From: Promicromonospora soli
GTDB lineage: Bacteria > Actinomycetota > Actinomycetes > Actinomycetales > Cellulomonadaceae
Direction of reading: 5' to 3'
NCBI RefSeq assembly: GCF_014653785.1
Contig: NZ_BNAS01000002.1
Coordinates: forward strand, 594,807 to 658,806
Length of the DNA: 64,000 nucleotides
Shown one piece after another: positions 7,554-17,838 of this stretch (position 1 is the stretch's first letter; every line of letters begins with the position of its first letter). A program made the translations under genes and the position numbers. A model generated the notes under the pieces. That model did not search any database. It worked only from the letters and a program-made list of their open reading frames with translations, and was not told the DNA's origin.

Positions 7554-7661
7554 GATGTCTCCTGGTTCGAGTGACGGGAGGGAACGAACCGTAGACCTCG
7601 AGGCGCCGGGAGAATCATCGCTGCCGCAGGCGCTGGACGGGCGGCTCGCTCGTCGGCTCGT

Positions 7662-8498
7662 TCAGAGGCGCGCGAACCGTGCACGCGCGAAGGAATAGAA
7701 GCCGAACGCGGCGAGTCCCAGCCCGATCAGGAGGAGCAGCACAGCACCGAACTGCTGGTCGCGCACCGTCCGCAGCGCGTCGTCGAGACCGCCGGCCCGC
7801 GACGCGTCCGCTGTCGCCGCGGCGGCCGCGACCAGCCCGCCGACGATGCCGAGCGCGATCCCCTTGTCGACGTAGCCGACCTGCCCGAGCCGTACCACCA
7901 GCCGCCCGACGGAACGACCGCCTGTCCCCGCAAGGTCGCGCAGGAACTTCTTACGCAGCCCCTTGACGACGTGGTACACGCCGACGGCGACGATCGCCAG
8001 GCCCACGCCGGCCACCAGCCAGCGGCCACCCGGCATGGCCAGGACACCGGCCGTCATGCTCTCCTCGCTCCTGCCCCTTCCGCCGGCGCCCTGCGCGTAC
8101 CGGACGCCGACGACCGCCAGCGCCGCGTAGAGCACACCCTTGGCAACGTTCTTGGCCCGCGCGGCTGCCTTGCGCTCCATGTTCGGCCCGCCGACGACGG
8201 CCGTGGCGAACTGCCACACCGCGAGCGCGGCGAACCCGACGGCGACCGCCCAGAGGATCACCTCACCGCGAGGCGCCTGGGCGAGCGTGCGGAAAGCACC
8301 TGACGCGTCCGCCTCGCCCGAAGGCCGGCCGAGCGCGAGCTGGACTGCCAGCCATGCGACCAGTAGGTGCAGTACGCCCGAGGCGACGTAGCCGCCTCGG
8401 GCCAAGGCCTGCACGGCACTGCTGTCCTGGGCGTGCCGGGCGGCGTCGACGGCCGGCGGGGCGGAGTCGTCGGCCGGCGACGATGAGTAGTCGGACAA
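7662..8498 (-). CDS. DUF1206 membrane protein
   Basis: The 278-residue protein has about six membrane helices arranged as three repeated pairs, the DUF1206 pattern: ARGGYVASGVLHLLVAWLA, KNVAKGVLYAALAVVGVRYA and later GQVGYVDKGIALGIVGGLVA are the repeated units. A TTG codon at 8498 is preferred as start because a GGAGG lies 8 nt upstream, while an earlier in-frame GTG overlaps that site. The N-terminal 30 residues are Ser/Asp/Ala-rich and probably cytoplasmic. Function of the family is unknown. It is divergent from the hydrolase at 8680. Confidence 0.8.
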   Translation of the reverse strand: MSDYSSSPADDSAPPAVDAARHAQDSSAVQALARGGYVASGVLHLLVAWLAVQLALGRPSGEADASGAFRTLAQAPRGEVILWAVAVGFAALAVWQFATAVVGGPNMERKAAARAKNVAKGVLYAALAVVGVRYAQGAGGRGRSEESMTAGVLAMPGGRWLVAGVGLAIVAVGVYHVVKGLRKKFLRDLAGTGGRSVGRLVVRLGQVGYVDKGIALGIVGGLVAAAAATADASRAGGLDDALRTVRDQQFGAVLLLLIGLGLAAFGFYSFARARFARL

Positions 8499-8679
8499 GC
8501 ACCACACCTCCGTCGGTCCGCGGATCGCTGTGTAGTCCACGTTCGCGCGTTTTGGCGCCATTCGCATACCGCACGTACGGGACCGCGGCCGAGTCGGCAC
8601 ACGGGGTCGACTTCGTCCAGCCGGCGAGCGGCGACCTGGATGCTTTACCTGACGATGCGCGACGGCGGACGATGAAGGC

Positions 8680-9528
8680 ATGGCAGCGTTGCGACGCGCG
8701 GTGCGGGCGGCGGCGCTGACGGCCGGCGTCCTGGCGGGGGTCGCAGGCCTGGCCGTCGGCGTCGCCTGGCTCGGCCAGGACGCGCTCGTGTACCACCCCG
8801 ACCGCTCGTCGCCGGGCCCGGCAGCATCGACGGTCGACGGCGGTGTCGACGTCACGCTGGTCACCGCCGACGGGCTCGATCTAGCGGCATGGTTCGTCCC
8901 GCCGTCGGCCGAGGTGCGCGACCGTGAGGTCGCAGTCCTGGTCGCGGCGGGCAACGGTGGCAACAGGCTGGGACGCGCCGAGCTTGCCGAGCTGCTCGCG
9001 GAGCGCGGTTTCGCGATCCTCCTGCTGGACTATCGCGGCTACGGCGGCAACCCCGGCCGTCCCACCGAGGTCGGGCTCGCGCTCGACGCGCAGGCCGCCC
9101 AGCGGGCACTGGCCGAGCGGGGCTACCCGCCCGAGCGGACGATCTACTTCGGCGAGTCGCTGGGCGCCGGAGTGGTCGCCACACTCCAGGCCGAGGTACC
9201 GCCCGCCGGGCTCCTGCTGCGCTCACCCTTCACGTCCTTCGCCGACGTCGGCGCCCACCACTACCCCTTCCTCCCCGTCGAGGCACTGCTGCGGGACCGG
9301 TACACGGTCCTCGACCACGTGGCCGCGACGCAGGTCCCGGTCACGGTCGTGCACGGCGACCGCGACGACATCGTGCCGCCGGCGCAGAGCGAGGCCGTGG
9401 CGCGGGCCGCGCCCCGGCTGGTCGAGCACCTCGTGCTTCCGGGGGCAGGGCACAACGACGCCTTGATGTTCGGGCCGAGGATCGCGGACGCCGTCGTCCG
9501 GCTCGCCGATCATGCCGTCGGCGGATGA
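8680..9528 (+). CDS. Membrane-anchored alpha/beta hydrolase
   Basis: The 282-residue product begins with a signal anchor (about residues 8-30) and then an alpha/beta-hydrolase domain of the ABHD13/BAAT-like group. The nucleophile elbow is FGESLGAG, the acid is in HGDRDDIVP and the catalytic His in GAGHND, so all three catalytic residues are present. LLLDYRGYGGNPGRP is the usual oxyanion-side loop. It probably faces the outside as an esterase or lipase-like enzyme; the substrate is unknown. Confidence 0.8.
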   Translation: MAALRRAVRAAALTAGVLAGVAGLAVGVAWLGQDALVYHPDRSSPGPAASTVDGGVDVTLVTADGLDLAAWFVPPSAEVRDREVAVLVAAGNGGNRLGRAELAELLAERGFAILLLDYRGYGGNPGRPTEVGLALDAQAAQRALAERGYPPERTIYFGESLGAGVVATLQAEVPPAGLLLRSPFTSFADVGAHHYPFLPVEALLRDRYTVLDHVAATQVPVTVVHGDRDDIVPPAQSEAVARAAPRLVEHLVLPGAGHNDALMFGPRIADAVVRLADHAVGG

Positions 9529-9580
9529 GCGCTCGCGTGGTGAGTGTGCCGATCTCCCCGGCGTCTGGCATCCTGCATCG

Positions 9581-9949
9581 ATGCCAGCACGAGAGATGAT
9601 GAAGCGCCTCGCAGAGGTCATCGACGCGCATCGGTGGGATGAGCTCCCGCAGCTGCTCCATCCCGAGTTCTCTTGTCACTACGTGCACACAGGCGAGACG
9701 TTCGACCGCGATTCGTGGGTGCGACTCAACGCGGACTACCCCGGCTTCGAGAATTTCCGGCTCCTCGACTGTGTAGCCGATCACGAGCGCGCCGCCGGCC
9801 GCGCCCACGTCACGGGGACGACCGACGGCGAGCCGCAGCACTTCGAGGTGGCGACATTCATCACCGTGCGCAGCGACCTCATCGTCGACATGACCGAGGT
9901 GTGGACGGACGTCGACCTGACCGCGCCCGCAGGCACCAGGCCCCAATAG
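9581..9949 (+). CDS. SnoaL-like (NTF2 fold) protein
   Basis: The 122-residue product is of the SnoaL/nuclear-transport-factor-2 type: an initial helix (MKRLAEVIDAHRWDELPQLL), HPEFSCHYV, then strands ending FEVATFITVRSDLIVDMTEV. ATG 9581 is chosen because it gives the standard length; ATG 9596 is possible. Members include polyketide cyclases, isomerases and many uncharacterised ligand binders, so no reaction is assigned. It follows the hydrolase by about 50 nt and may be co-transcribed. Confidence 0.7.
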   Translation: MPAREMMKRLAEVIDAHRWDELPQLLHPEFSCHYVHTGETFDRDSWVRLNADYPGFENFRLLDCVADHERAAGRAHVTGTTDGEPQHFEVATFITVRSDLIVDMTEVWTDVDLTAPAGTRPQ

Positions 9950-9981
9950 GACAAGACCTGTCGCGCAGGCAGGGCACGAGC

Positions 9982-10817
9982 CTAGGCCCGCTCCCCGGCG
10001 AGCTCTGCCCGCACCTCGTCACGAAGCCGCCCGTGCCGTGCCGGGTCCGGCGCGGCCGCGAGCAGGGTCTTCGTGTAGTCGTGCTGCGGGTCGAGGATGA
10101 CCTGGTCGGACGGACCTCGCTCCACGACCTCGCCGCGGTACATGACGAGGATCTCGTCGCTGAAGTGGCGGGCCGTCGCGAGGTCGTGGGTGATGTACAG
10201 GACGCCGAGGTTCTCCTCCCGCTGCAGGCGTGCCAGGAGGTTGAGCACCCCTAGGCGGATGGAGACGTCGAGCATGGAGACCGGCTCGTCGGCGACGAGG
10301 AACCGCGCCCCGGGCGCAAGGGCACGCGCGATCGCGACGCGCTGGCGCTGGCCGCCCGACATCTCGTGCGGCCGCTTGGCCGCGTAGACCTCGGCGGGCG
10401 TCAGGGACACGCGCTCGAGCAGGGCGCGGGTGTGCTCGGCGACGGCATCGCGGCCGCGCGCGACACCGTGGAGCTGCAGCGGCCGCTCCAGGTGGTGCGC
10501 CACCGTGTGGAACGGGTTGAGCGACGCGAACGGGTCCTGGAAGACCATCTGCACGTCGTGCCGGTACGCCCGCAGGGCGGAGCGGCTACCCGACACCGAA
10601 CGGCCGTCGAGCATGATCTCCCCGGACGTGGGGGTCTCGAGCCGCGCCAGCGTCCGGGCCACGGTCGACTTGCCCGACCCGGACTCGCCCACGAGCGCGA
10701 CGGTCTTGCCCGCCTCCAGGGTGAACGACACGTCGTCGACGGCGCGCAGCCGGGAACGCCGCAGGCCGTGGCCCAGGCGGAATTCCTTGACGAGGTTGCG
10801 GACCTCGAGCGTTCCCA

Positions 10818-10818
<1 letters not shown>
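9982..10818 (-). CDS. Oligopeptide ABC importer ATPase (OppF/DppF type)
   Basis: A 278-residue ABC ATPase with Walker A GESGSGKST (about 40-48), Q-loop MVFQDPF, signature MSGGQRQRV and Walker B ARFLVADEPVS. It is the last gene of the SBP-B-C-D-F importer operon, starting by a 1-nt TGATG overlap with the preceding ATPase gene. The C-terminal YTKTLLAAAPD region is the usual oligopeptide-ATPase tail. With the neighbouring ATPase it would form the heterodimeric motor for peptide uptake. Confidence 0.88.
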
Positions 10819-11764
<946 letters not shown>

Positions 11765-11768
<4 letters not shown>

Positions 11769-12694
11769 ACGGTCACCTCTGTCTTGGGCTCGGCGGGTGA
11801 GGCCGGGACGGCTGCGGGCGCTGAAGCCTCGGTTGCCCGACGTCGGCCGGTCGCCTCCGCGACGACGCGCAGCTTCGGGTTGACAACCTCGTCGATCGAG
11901 AAGTTGACGAGCGAGAGGCCGGCGCCGAAGACGGCGATGAGCAGGCCCGGCGGTACGAACCACCACCAGGCGCCCGCGGACATCGCGTTGCCGCCATAAG
12001 CGTCCGTGATCATGGTCCCCCACGTGATGGAGCCGTTGGGGCCGAGCCCGATGAAGGACAGGCCTGCCTCACCGAGGATCGCGAAGACCACGGCGAACAG
12101 GAACTGGGCCGCGAGCAGCGGCAGGAGGTTGGGCAGGATCTCGACGAGGAGGATCCGTACTGTCCGCTCGCCGGCTACCTGCGACGCCTCGACGTAGTCG
12201 CGGGACCGCAGGGACCGGGCCTGCGACCGCAGCACCACCGCGGAGCCTGCCCAGCCGGTGATGCCGAGGATGAACGCGACGAGCCAGAGGCTGCGGCTCT
12301 GCATGTACACGGCGATGACCATGACCAGCGGCAGCCCGGGGATGACGAGCATGATGTTGGTGACCATGGTGAGGATCTCGTCGGTCCAGCCGCCGGCGTA
12401 GCCGGCGAAGATCCCGAAGATCAGTGACAGCACGATCGCGATGGCCGCGGCGGCGAGTCCGACGACGAGCGAGCCCCGAGCGCCATGGGCGAGCTGCGCG
12501 AGCACGTCGTAGCCCAGCTTGGTCGTGCCGAGCAGGTGGTCGGCGCTGGGCGGCAGCAGGGCGTCATTCCCGGAGAACCGGGGGTCCTGGACGAGGAACG
12601 GCGCCACTACGGCGAACACCACGATGCCCAGGGTGATGACAAGGCCCGCGACAAGCTTCGCGGAGCGACGGGGAAGGATCCGGTTCTCAGCCAT
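11765..12694 (-). CDS. Oligopeptide ABC importer permease (OppC/DppC type)
   Basis: The 309-residue protein has an N-terminal helix (about 15-40), the periplasm-side LGTTKLGYDVLAQLAHGARG that typifies OppC N-termini, then five further helices. The coupling loop with SRDYVEASQVAGERTVRILL is the EAA-type motif that contacts the ATPases. It overlaps the OppB-type gene by 8 nt and the OppD-type gene by 4 nt. A 35-residue Ala/Pro-rich tail ends it. Confidence 0.87.
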
Positions 12695-13679
12695 TGTGAC
12701 GCGTCCTCGGGTCGACGAAGCCGTAGACGATGTCCATGAGGAACGTCGCCGCCAGCACGGTGAGCGTGATGACCAGGAACAGGCCCTGCATGAGGGCGAA
12801 GTCGTTGCCCTGGACGGCGGTGATCATCAGCTTGCCGAGACCGGGGTAGGTGAAGACCTGCTCCATGACGATCGCGCCCGTGACCACGAAGGCGAGCGAG
12901 ATGCCGAAGCCCGCGATGGACGGCAGGGCCGCGTTGCGGACGGCGTAGCCGAGCAGGATCCGCGAGCGCCGCAGGCCCTTGGCCTCGGCGGTGGTGATGT
13001 AGTCCTCGGACAGGGTGGACACCATCATGTTCCGCATCCCGAGGAGCCAGCCTCCGAACGACGACAGCACCACGGTGAGCGCCGGCAGGACGCCGTGGTA
13101 TGCGACGGAGCCCGCGAACACCCAGGAGGCCTGCGGACCGTCGAACGTGAACACGTCGTAGCCGCCGATGCGGGGGAACCACGGGTTGACCACGGCGAAG
13201 CCGTAGACGAGCAGCAGCGCCACCCAGAAGTACGGCAGGGACTGGAGCAGCGTGGAGCCGGGGATGATGTGGTCCACCCAGGTGCCGCGCTTCCAGCCGA
13301 TCCACGCGCCTGCCGCGATGCCGAGGACGAACGAGATGATCGTCGCCAGGCCGAGCAGGCCGATCGACCACGGCAGGGCGGCCGAGATGAGCTCCACGAC
13401 CGGCGTGGGGAACTTGGTGACCGAGACCCCGAGGTCGCCGCGCAGCAGGTTGCCCCAGTACGCGACGTACTGCTCCCACATGGTCTGGTCGGTGTCGGAC
13501 CCGAGGAGGAGCCGGATGGTGCGCTCGACGCCGGGGGTGACCTCGCCGCTGCGGGCCATCTTGGCCAGCATGATGTCGGCGGGGTCGCCTGGCATGAGCC
13601 GGGGGATCAGGAAGTTCAGCGAGATGGCGGCCCACACGGTGATCGCGTAGAAGGCTGCCCGCCGCAGGTAGTACCTCAC
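12687..13679 (-). CDS. Oligopeptide ABC importer permease (OppB/DppB type)
   Basis: Starting at GTG 13679, 7 nt after GGGAG, the 330-residue product begins MRYYLRRAAFYAITVWAAI, the standard OppB first helix, followed by FLIPRLMPGDP. Six membrane helices are visible. The EAA loop (SEDYITTAEAKGLRRSRILL) is intact. It pairs with the OppC-type permease as the transmembrane heterodimer. The gap to the binding-protein gene upstream is 52 nt. Confidence 0.88.
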   Translation of the reverse strand: MRYYLRRAAFYAITVWAAISLNFLIPRLMPGDPADIMLAKMARSGEVTPGVERTIRLLLGSDTDQTMWEQYVAYWGNLLRGDLGVSVTKFPTPVVELISAALPWSIGLLGLATIISFVLGIAAGAWIGWKRGTWVDHIIPGSTLLQSLPYFWVALLLVYGFAVVNPWFPRIGGYDVFTFDGPQASWVFAGSVAYHGVLPALTVVLSSFGGWLLGMRNMMVSTLSEDYITTAEAKGLRRSRILLGYAVRNAALPSIAGFGISLAFVVTGAIVMEQVFTYPGLGKLMITAVQGNDFALMQGLFLVITLTVLAATFLMDIVYGFVDPRTRHNG

Positions 13680-13731
13680 GTGTCGCTCCCGTCCGTCCGC
13701 ACCGTCGCGGCTTCTCCTCGGGTCCTCGTCA

Positions 13732-15411
13732 TCACTCCACCGGTTCCAGGTTTGCCAGGATGTAGCCCGCGGAGACCGAGCCCCATGACGGCGGGAACGC
13801 GTAGAGGTCCTCGTCGGTGGGCCAGCCGGTGAACTCGGTGTCGTTGTAGAACGTCTGCGTCGCGTTGATGACGAGCGGGATGTACGGCAGGTCACGGGTG
13901 ATCTCGTGCTGGATCTCCGCGTACGCGTCCGTCTTGATCTGCTCGTCGGACGCAGCCGCGGCCTCGGCGACCGCCGCGTCGACCAGGGGGTTCGAGTAGC
14001 GCGTGAAGTTCCACTCGCCGGGCTCGAGCTCCGTGCCGACCGGCTGGGTGTACTCGCCCGAGAACCAGTCGCGGTAGATCTGGAACGGGTCGGCGACGCT
14101 CGTGCCGATGATGCCGCCCATGATCAGCTGGAAGTCGCCGGACACACGCGAGTCGGAGAACTCCTGCCACGTGGCCGTGGTCGCCGTGACCTTGATACCG
14201 GCGGCCGACACCTGCTCCGCGATGAGCTTCGCGGCGTCGTTGTAGTCCGTCCAGCCCTCCACCGACGTGAGGCTCAGCTCGACCTTGACCCCGTCCTTCT
14301 CGTAGACGCCGTCGGCGTCCTTGGTGTAGCCGGCCTCCTCGAGGATCGCGGCGGCGGCCTCCGGGTCGCCGGTCTGCGGGCTCTCCTTCTCGACGTCGGG
14401 TGCGATCCACTGGTCGTCCCGGCCGAGCAGCGCGAAGGTGGGCGAGATCGTGGCGGCAAGCCCGACGAACGCCTTCTCGTTGATGGTGCCGCGGTCGATG
14501 GCGACGTTGAGGGCCTGGCGCACGGCCACGTCGGTCTGCGGACCCTCGCAGCCCAGGTCCGCGTTGGCGCAGGTGTACAGCACCGTCGGGTCCTGCGGGG
14601 TGTTCACGTAGCCCGCGGGCCCGCCGGCGGCGGCGACGCCCTCGGGGTCGGGCACGAACATGCCCGCCCAGTCGAGGTCACCCGACTTGAGCAGGTCCTC
14701 GGCGGAGGCGTTGGCATCGATACCGAGGTATCGCACCTCCTTGACCGCCGGCTTGCCCTCCTGCCAGTAGCTCTCGTTGGCGACGAGCGTGTAGGAGGCC
14801 TCCGAGACGCTCTTGACCGTGTAGGGGCCGGTGCCGACCGGGGCCTCGTTGGCCCAGGTGGTCGCCTCCTCGACGGACTTGTCTGCCCAGATGTGCTCGG
14901 GGAGCATCCACGCACCACCGAGGATCGCGGACTCGTTGGTGAACTGGGGCGAGTCGTAGGTGACCACGACGGTGGTCTCGTCGGTCGCCTCGGCGGACAC
15001 GAGCTGCGGGGACTTCCCTACCTCGTTCGTCAGCGAGTAGACGACGTCGTCGACGGTGAAGTCTTCGCCGTCGCTCCACTTGACGCCCGCGCGGATCGTG
15101 ATGGTGAGGACTGTGCCGTCCTCGTTCCAGGCGAACGACTCACCGAGCATCGGCTCGGGGTCGCCGCTGCCGGCCTTGTTGAAGAAGAAGAGCGTCTCGT
15201 AGACCGGGCCGAGCGCGCCGTGCAGCACGGTCGGCGCGTAGGGGTTGAAGTTCGCGGCGATGGGGGTCGCGCTGCCGGCCCACACGTTGAGCGTGCGGTC
15301 GACGGTTCCCCCTTCGGACTCGGCGGCGCCGGAACAGCCGGCCGCCAGAAGTGTCACAGCGGTGAGCGCGGCGGCAAGGGCCATCCCCCTGCGGGCACGT
15401 CGTCGGATCAT
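13732..15411 (-). CDS. Peptide-binding lipoprotein (SBP family 5)
   Basis: The 559-residue protein has a basic N terminus, a hydrophobic core and the lipobox LLAAGC (Cys about 25), so it is exported and lipid-anchored. The mature part is a family-5 solute-binding protein: ETLFFFNKAG, EDFTVDDVVYSL, YTVKSVSEASYTLVANESYW and VRQALNVAIDRGTINEKAF are standard blocks. It is the first gene of the importer operon that runs to 9982. ATG 15411 follows GAGAGGAACGAC. The substrate is probably a peptide, but family members also bind nickel, opines or oligosaccharides. Confidence 0.88.
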   Translation of the reverse strand: MIRRRARRGMALAAALTAVTLLAAGCSGAAESEGGTVDRTLNVWAGSATPIAANFNPYAPTVLHGALGPVYETLFFFNKAGSGDPEPMLGESFAWNEDGTVLTITIRAGVKWSDGEDFTVDDVVYSLTNEVGKSPQLVSAEATDETTVVVTYDSPQFTNESAILGGAWMLPEHIWADKSVEEATTWANEAPVGTGPYTVKSVSEASYTLVANESYWQEGKPAVKEVRYLGIDANASAEDLLKSGDLDWAGMFVPDPEGVAAAGGPAGYVNTPQDPTVLYTCANADLGCEGPQTDVAVRQALNVAIDRGTINEKAFVGLAATISPTFALLGRDDQWIAPDVEKESPQTGDPEAAAAILEEAGYTKDADGVYEKDGVKVELSLTSVEGWTDYNDAAKLIAEQVSAAGIKVTATTATWQEFSDSRVSGDFQLIMGGIIGTSVADPFQIYRDWFSGEYTQPVGTELEPGEWNFTRYSNPLVDAAVAEAAAASDEQIKTDAYAEIQHEITRDLPYIPLVINATQTFYNDTEFTGWPTDEDLYAFPPSWGSVSAGYILANLEPVE

Positions 15412-15623
15412 GTCGTTCCTCTCGCGTCGGCGGCGCGACGGTGTCGCGCGGTTCCGCCGGGTTCGTACGGAAGGAGACCTAACTAAAGATCGGCCGCGAG
15501 CGGGAGGGGGCATATCGATAAAAAACGTTATAGTTACCAAGTTGAGATGATAGTGAGGTTGATCACGAGACGCCGGACCGCTCGCCGGGCCTTCTTCGCG
15601 GCCCCCGGGAGACGGCGTCTCGC

Positions 15624-15689
15624 CTCGCGAAGGCGTCTCGGACACCTTGCGGAGGCGTCCCGGACACCTCGCGGTGGCGTCCCGGACAC
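15624..15689. repeat. Three tandem 22-bp repeats upstream of the peptide importer operon
   Basis: Units lie at 15624-15645, 15646-15667 and 15668-15689 with consensus CTCGCGGAGGCGTCCCGGAC plus AC; they differ at one to four positions. They sit about 210-280 bp upstream of the binding-protein gene start. Between them and the gene is an unusually AT-rich patch (about 15515-15560), probably the promoter. The repeats may be regulator sites. The rest of 15412-15804 holds no gene. Confidence 0.7.
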
Positions 15690-15804
15690 GGCGCACGCGC
15701 GCCTCGGCGCGGCGAAATCCGTAAGTTCATTTCCGGGCGGATTCTCGCGAGGTCACCAGATCGCGCCGACGAACCGCGTGTCACCGCGGCCGTCGACCAC
15801 CGGC

Positions 15805-16671
15805 TCAGGCTTCTGCAGGGGCCTCACCGGATGCGAGCCCCGCAAGCAGCTCCGCCGCGGGGCGAGGGCGCACCAGCCACATCAGGTGGCTGGACGCGAG
15901 GGAGTGCACGTCGTACGGGTTGTCGGGCGTGAGTGCGTCGCCCTCCCGGATCATCCGGTCCTGCATGGCCGGCGGGATGCTCGTGTCCTCGGTGAGCCGC
16001 ACGTACGTCTTGGGGATCGTGCCCCAGGTCTCGGCACGGGCGCGGTCGGCGGGCGTGCCGACGTCCAGGTTCTCGTCCGGCTGGAACGTGTTGAGGAAGG
16101 TGAAGAACTCGTCGTCGGTGCCGTCGGCGAGGAACGCCTCCTTGAAGCTTGCGAGCACGCCAGGGTCGGCCGTGCGGAAGTTGCACCGCAGCAGGCCGAG
16201 CGCGGCGGGATCCGCCGCGAGCGCACCCGCGAGCGCCCCGGCGTCGACGGAGGCCATCTCGGGCTCGGCGTAGTAGTCGCCGACGTCGAGGTCCACCGGG
16301 GCCCACGCGGAGACGTACACGATCCGGTCGATCAGGTCGGGGCGGGCGTTGCCGACGGCGGTCAGCGTGGCCCCGCCCCGGCTGTGGCCGACCAGGATCA
16401 CGGGTCCGTGCTCCTTGGCGCGCTCGAGGACCTCGATGACGCGGGCAGCGTTGTCGACCAGCGTCACGCCCTTGATGCGGCCGGGCGTCGTCGCGAGGCC
16501 CGCCGGGTCCTGCGGGGCCTGGTACGCGGCGGGGTAGGTCGCCTCGAAACCGTGGCCGGGCAGGTCGACCGCCGCCGAGCGGTGGCCCAGGAGGGCTAGC
16601 TCGGCCTGGAGCGGCGCGAACGAGAAGGAGTTGGCGAAGGCGCCGTGGACCAGCACGAACGTGGGGGGCAC
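15805..16671 (-). CDS. Alpha/beta hydrolase, EstC-like
   Basis: The 288-residue protein begins directly with the first strand and oxyanion loop (FVLVHGAFANSFSF) and has the nucleophile elbow LVGHSRGG (Ser about 96). The C-terminal part has YVRLTEDTSIPP and SSHLMWLVRP, where the His would be catalytic. It is cytosolic. It follows the VOC-protein gene by 11 nt, so the two form an operon. Esterase-type activity is inferred from the family. Confidence 0.8.
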   Translation of the reverse strand: MPPTFVLVHGAFANSFSFAPLQAELALLGHRSAAVDLPGHGFEATYPAAYQAPQDPAGLATTPGRIKGVTLVDNAARVIEVLERAKEHGPVILVGHSRGGATLTAVGNARPDLIDRIVYVSAWAPVDLDVGDYYAEPEMASVDAGALAGALAADPAALGLLRCNFRTADPGVLASFKEAFLADGTDDEFFTFLNTFQPDENLDVGTPADRARAETWGTIPKTYVRLTEDTSIPPAMQDRMIREGDALTPDNPYDVHSLASSHLMWLVRPRPAAELLAGLASGEAPAEA

Positions 16672-16682
16672 GGCGCAAGATT

Positions 16683-17087
16683 TTAGCCCAGGAGGTCCCG
16701 TATCCCATCACCGTCCGCGAGTCCGACGATGTTGCCGGCCGGGTCGGTGAACCAGGCGCCGTCACCGCCCTCCATGAACCCGCGCACGATGCCCTTCTCG
16801 TCCTGCTCGAACCCCTCGTACCGCTCGAACGTCACACCTTTGGCGGTGAGCTCGTCGACCACCTGGTCGACGTCTTCGACCTCCAGGTGCATGATCGTGA
16901 ACGTCGCCGGCTGGTGGTTCTCCTTCGGGTAGACGAAGACCGAGGTGCCGCCGTCCAGGTTGAGTGCCAGGCCTGCTCCTTCGGGGAGGGCCGTCACCCG
17001 CAATCCGAGCGTGTCCTCGTAGAACGCGCGTGTCGCGTCGAGGTCGTTCGTCGAGAAGGTCGGAACCACACGTCGCACAGTGACCAT
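16683..17087 (-). CDS. VOC (glyoxalase/bleomycin-resistance fold) protein
   Basis: The 134-residue protein shows the paired beta-alpha-beta-beta-beta modules of the VOC fold: VVPTFSTNDLDATRAFYEDT begins the first and MHLEVEDVDQVVDELTAKG the second, ending WFTDPAGNIVGLAD. The start at 17087 follows GGAG at suitable spacing. Family members are metal-dependent isomerases, dioxygenases or drug-binding proteins; a full metal-ligand set is not obvious. First gene of a pair with the hydrolase. Confidence 0.8.
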   Translation of the reverse strand: MVTVRRVVPTFSTNDLDATRAFYEDTLGLRVTALPEGAGLALNLDGGTSVFVYPKENHQPATFTIMHLEVEDVDQVVDELTAKGVTFERYEGFEQDEKGIVRGFMEGGDGAWFTDPAGNIVGLADGDGIRDLLG

Positions 17088-17222
17088 CGCTGTCTCACTC
17101 CTTTGTGATGCGCCGGCGACCGCACCACAGGACGTGCCACGGGGAGCCGGACACTTCCAGAATCCCACCGTCGGGCACACGCGCAACGCGACGGCTGTGC
17201 GCGGGGAGCGTCCGGAGCGACC

Positions 17223-17834
17223 TCAGGTGGCGATCCGCATCACCGCGCGGCGCTCCGTCGGACGACTGACCTCGGTGAATCCCGCGGACTCGAACATGCC
17301 CACGGTCCCGACGTAGAGATCGCCGGTTGCCACACGCCCGTCGGCGCGCGGCAGCAGCGGGTAGCCCTCGACCGCCTTCGCCCCGCGGTCGCGGGCGAAG
17401 CCGACAGCGGCCTGCGCGAGCGCGGTGCCGACGCCCAGGCGCCGGTAACCCTTCCGCGTGACGAAGCAGGTCACGGACCACACCGAGCCGTCGTCGCGGT
17501 CCTCGTCCCGGCCGGCCCAGACGAGCCGGGAGGTGCGCAGGCGGGGGTACGCGGTGCGTGGTTCAACCGCGCACCACCCGGCGGGCTCGCCGTCCACCAG
17601 AGCGACCAGCCCGCTGGTCGAGGGCGCCGCCGGGTCCCCGCACCCGGTCTGCTCGGCGAACCGCTCCTGCCGCTCGGGAACGTCCATGGCGTCGAACTCT
17701 GCGTTGCGGAACTTGAACCACTGGCACTGGCACCAGTGCGGGGTGCCGCGCTCCCCGAACACCGCCTGCAGGTCCTCCCACGACACCTCGTTGGCGGGGA
17801 CGACGACTATCGCGCGCGTTTCGGGGGCAGCCAT
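17223..17834 (-). CDS. GNAT family N-acetyltransferase
   Basis: The 203-residue protein has a Cys-rich N-terminal region (HWCQCQWFKF) and then the acetyl-CoA binding motif in VTCFVTRKGYRRLGVGTALA (about residues 115-135), followed by AVGFARDRGAKAVEGYP and GMFESAGFTEV, the usual final blocks. It starts 4 nt after the stop of the DinB gene, so they are co-transcribed. Acetyl acceptor unknown. Confidence 0.82.
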   Translation of the reverse strand: MAAPETRAIVVVPANEVSWEDLQAVFGERGTPHWCQCQWFKFRNAEFDAMDVPERQERFAEQTGCGDPAAPSTSGLVALVDGEPAGWCAVEPRTAYPRLRTSRLVWAGRDEDRDDGSVWSVTCFVTRKGYRRLGVGTALAQAAVGFARDRGAKAVEGYPLLPRADGRVATGDLYVGTVGMFESAGFTEVSRPTERRAVMRIAT

Positions 17835-17838
17835 GCGA

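Noticed and set aside
5400-7574. Very long Arg/Ala/Pro-rich open frames on both strands across the AI-2E transporter and peptidase E genes
   Set aside because: They are shadow frames of GC-rich coding DNA; the real genes at 5635-6819 and 6882-7553 have family motifs and ribosome-binding sites.
12519-13832. Long plus-strand frame opposite the OppB/OppC genes, rich in Asp, His and Arg
   Set aside because: Composition is that of an antisense frame to membrane-protein genes; no start signal or homology.
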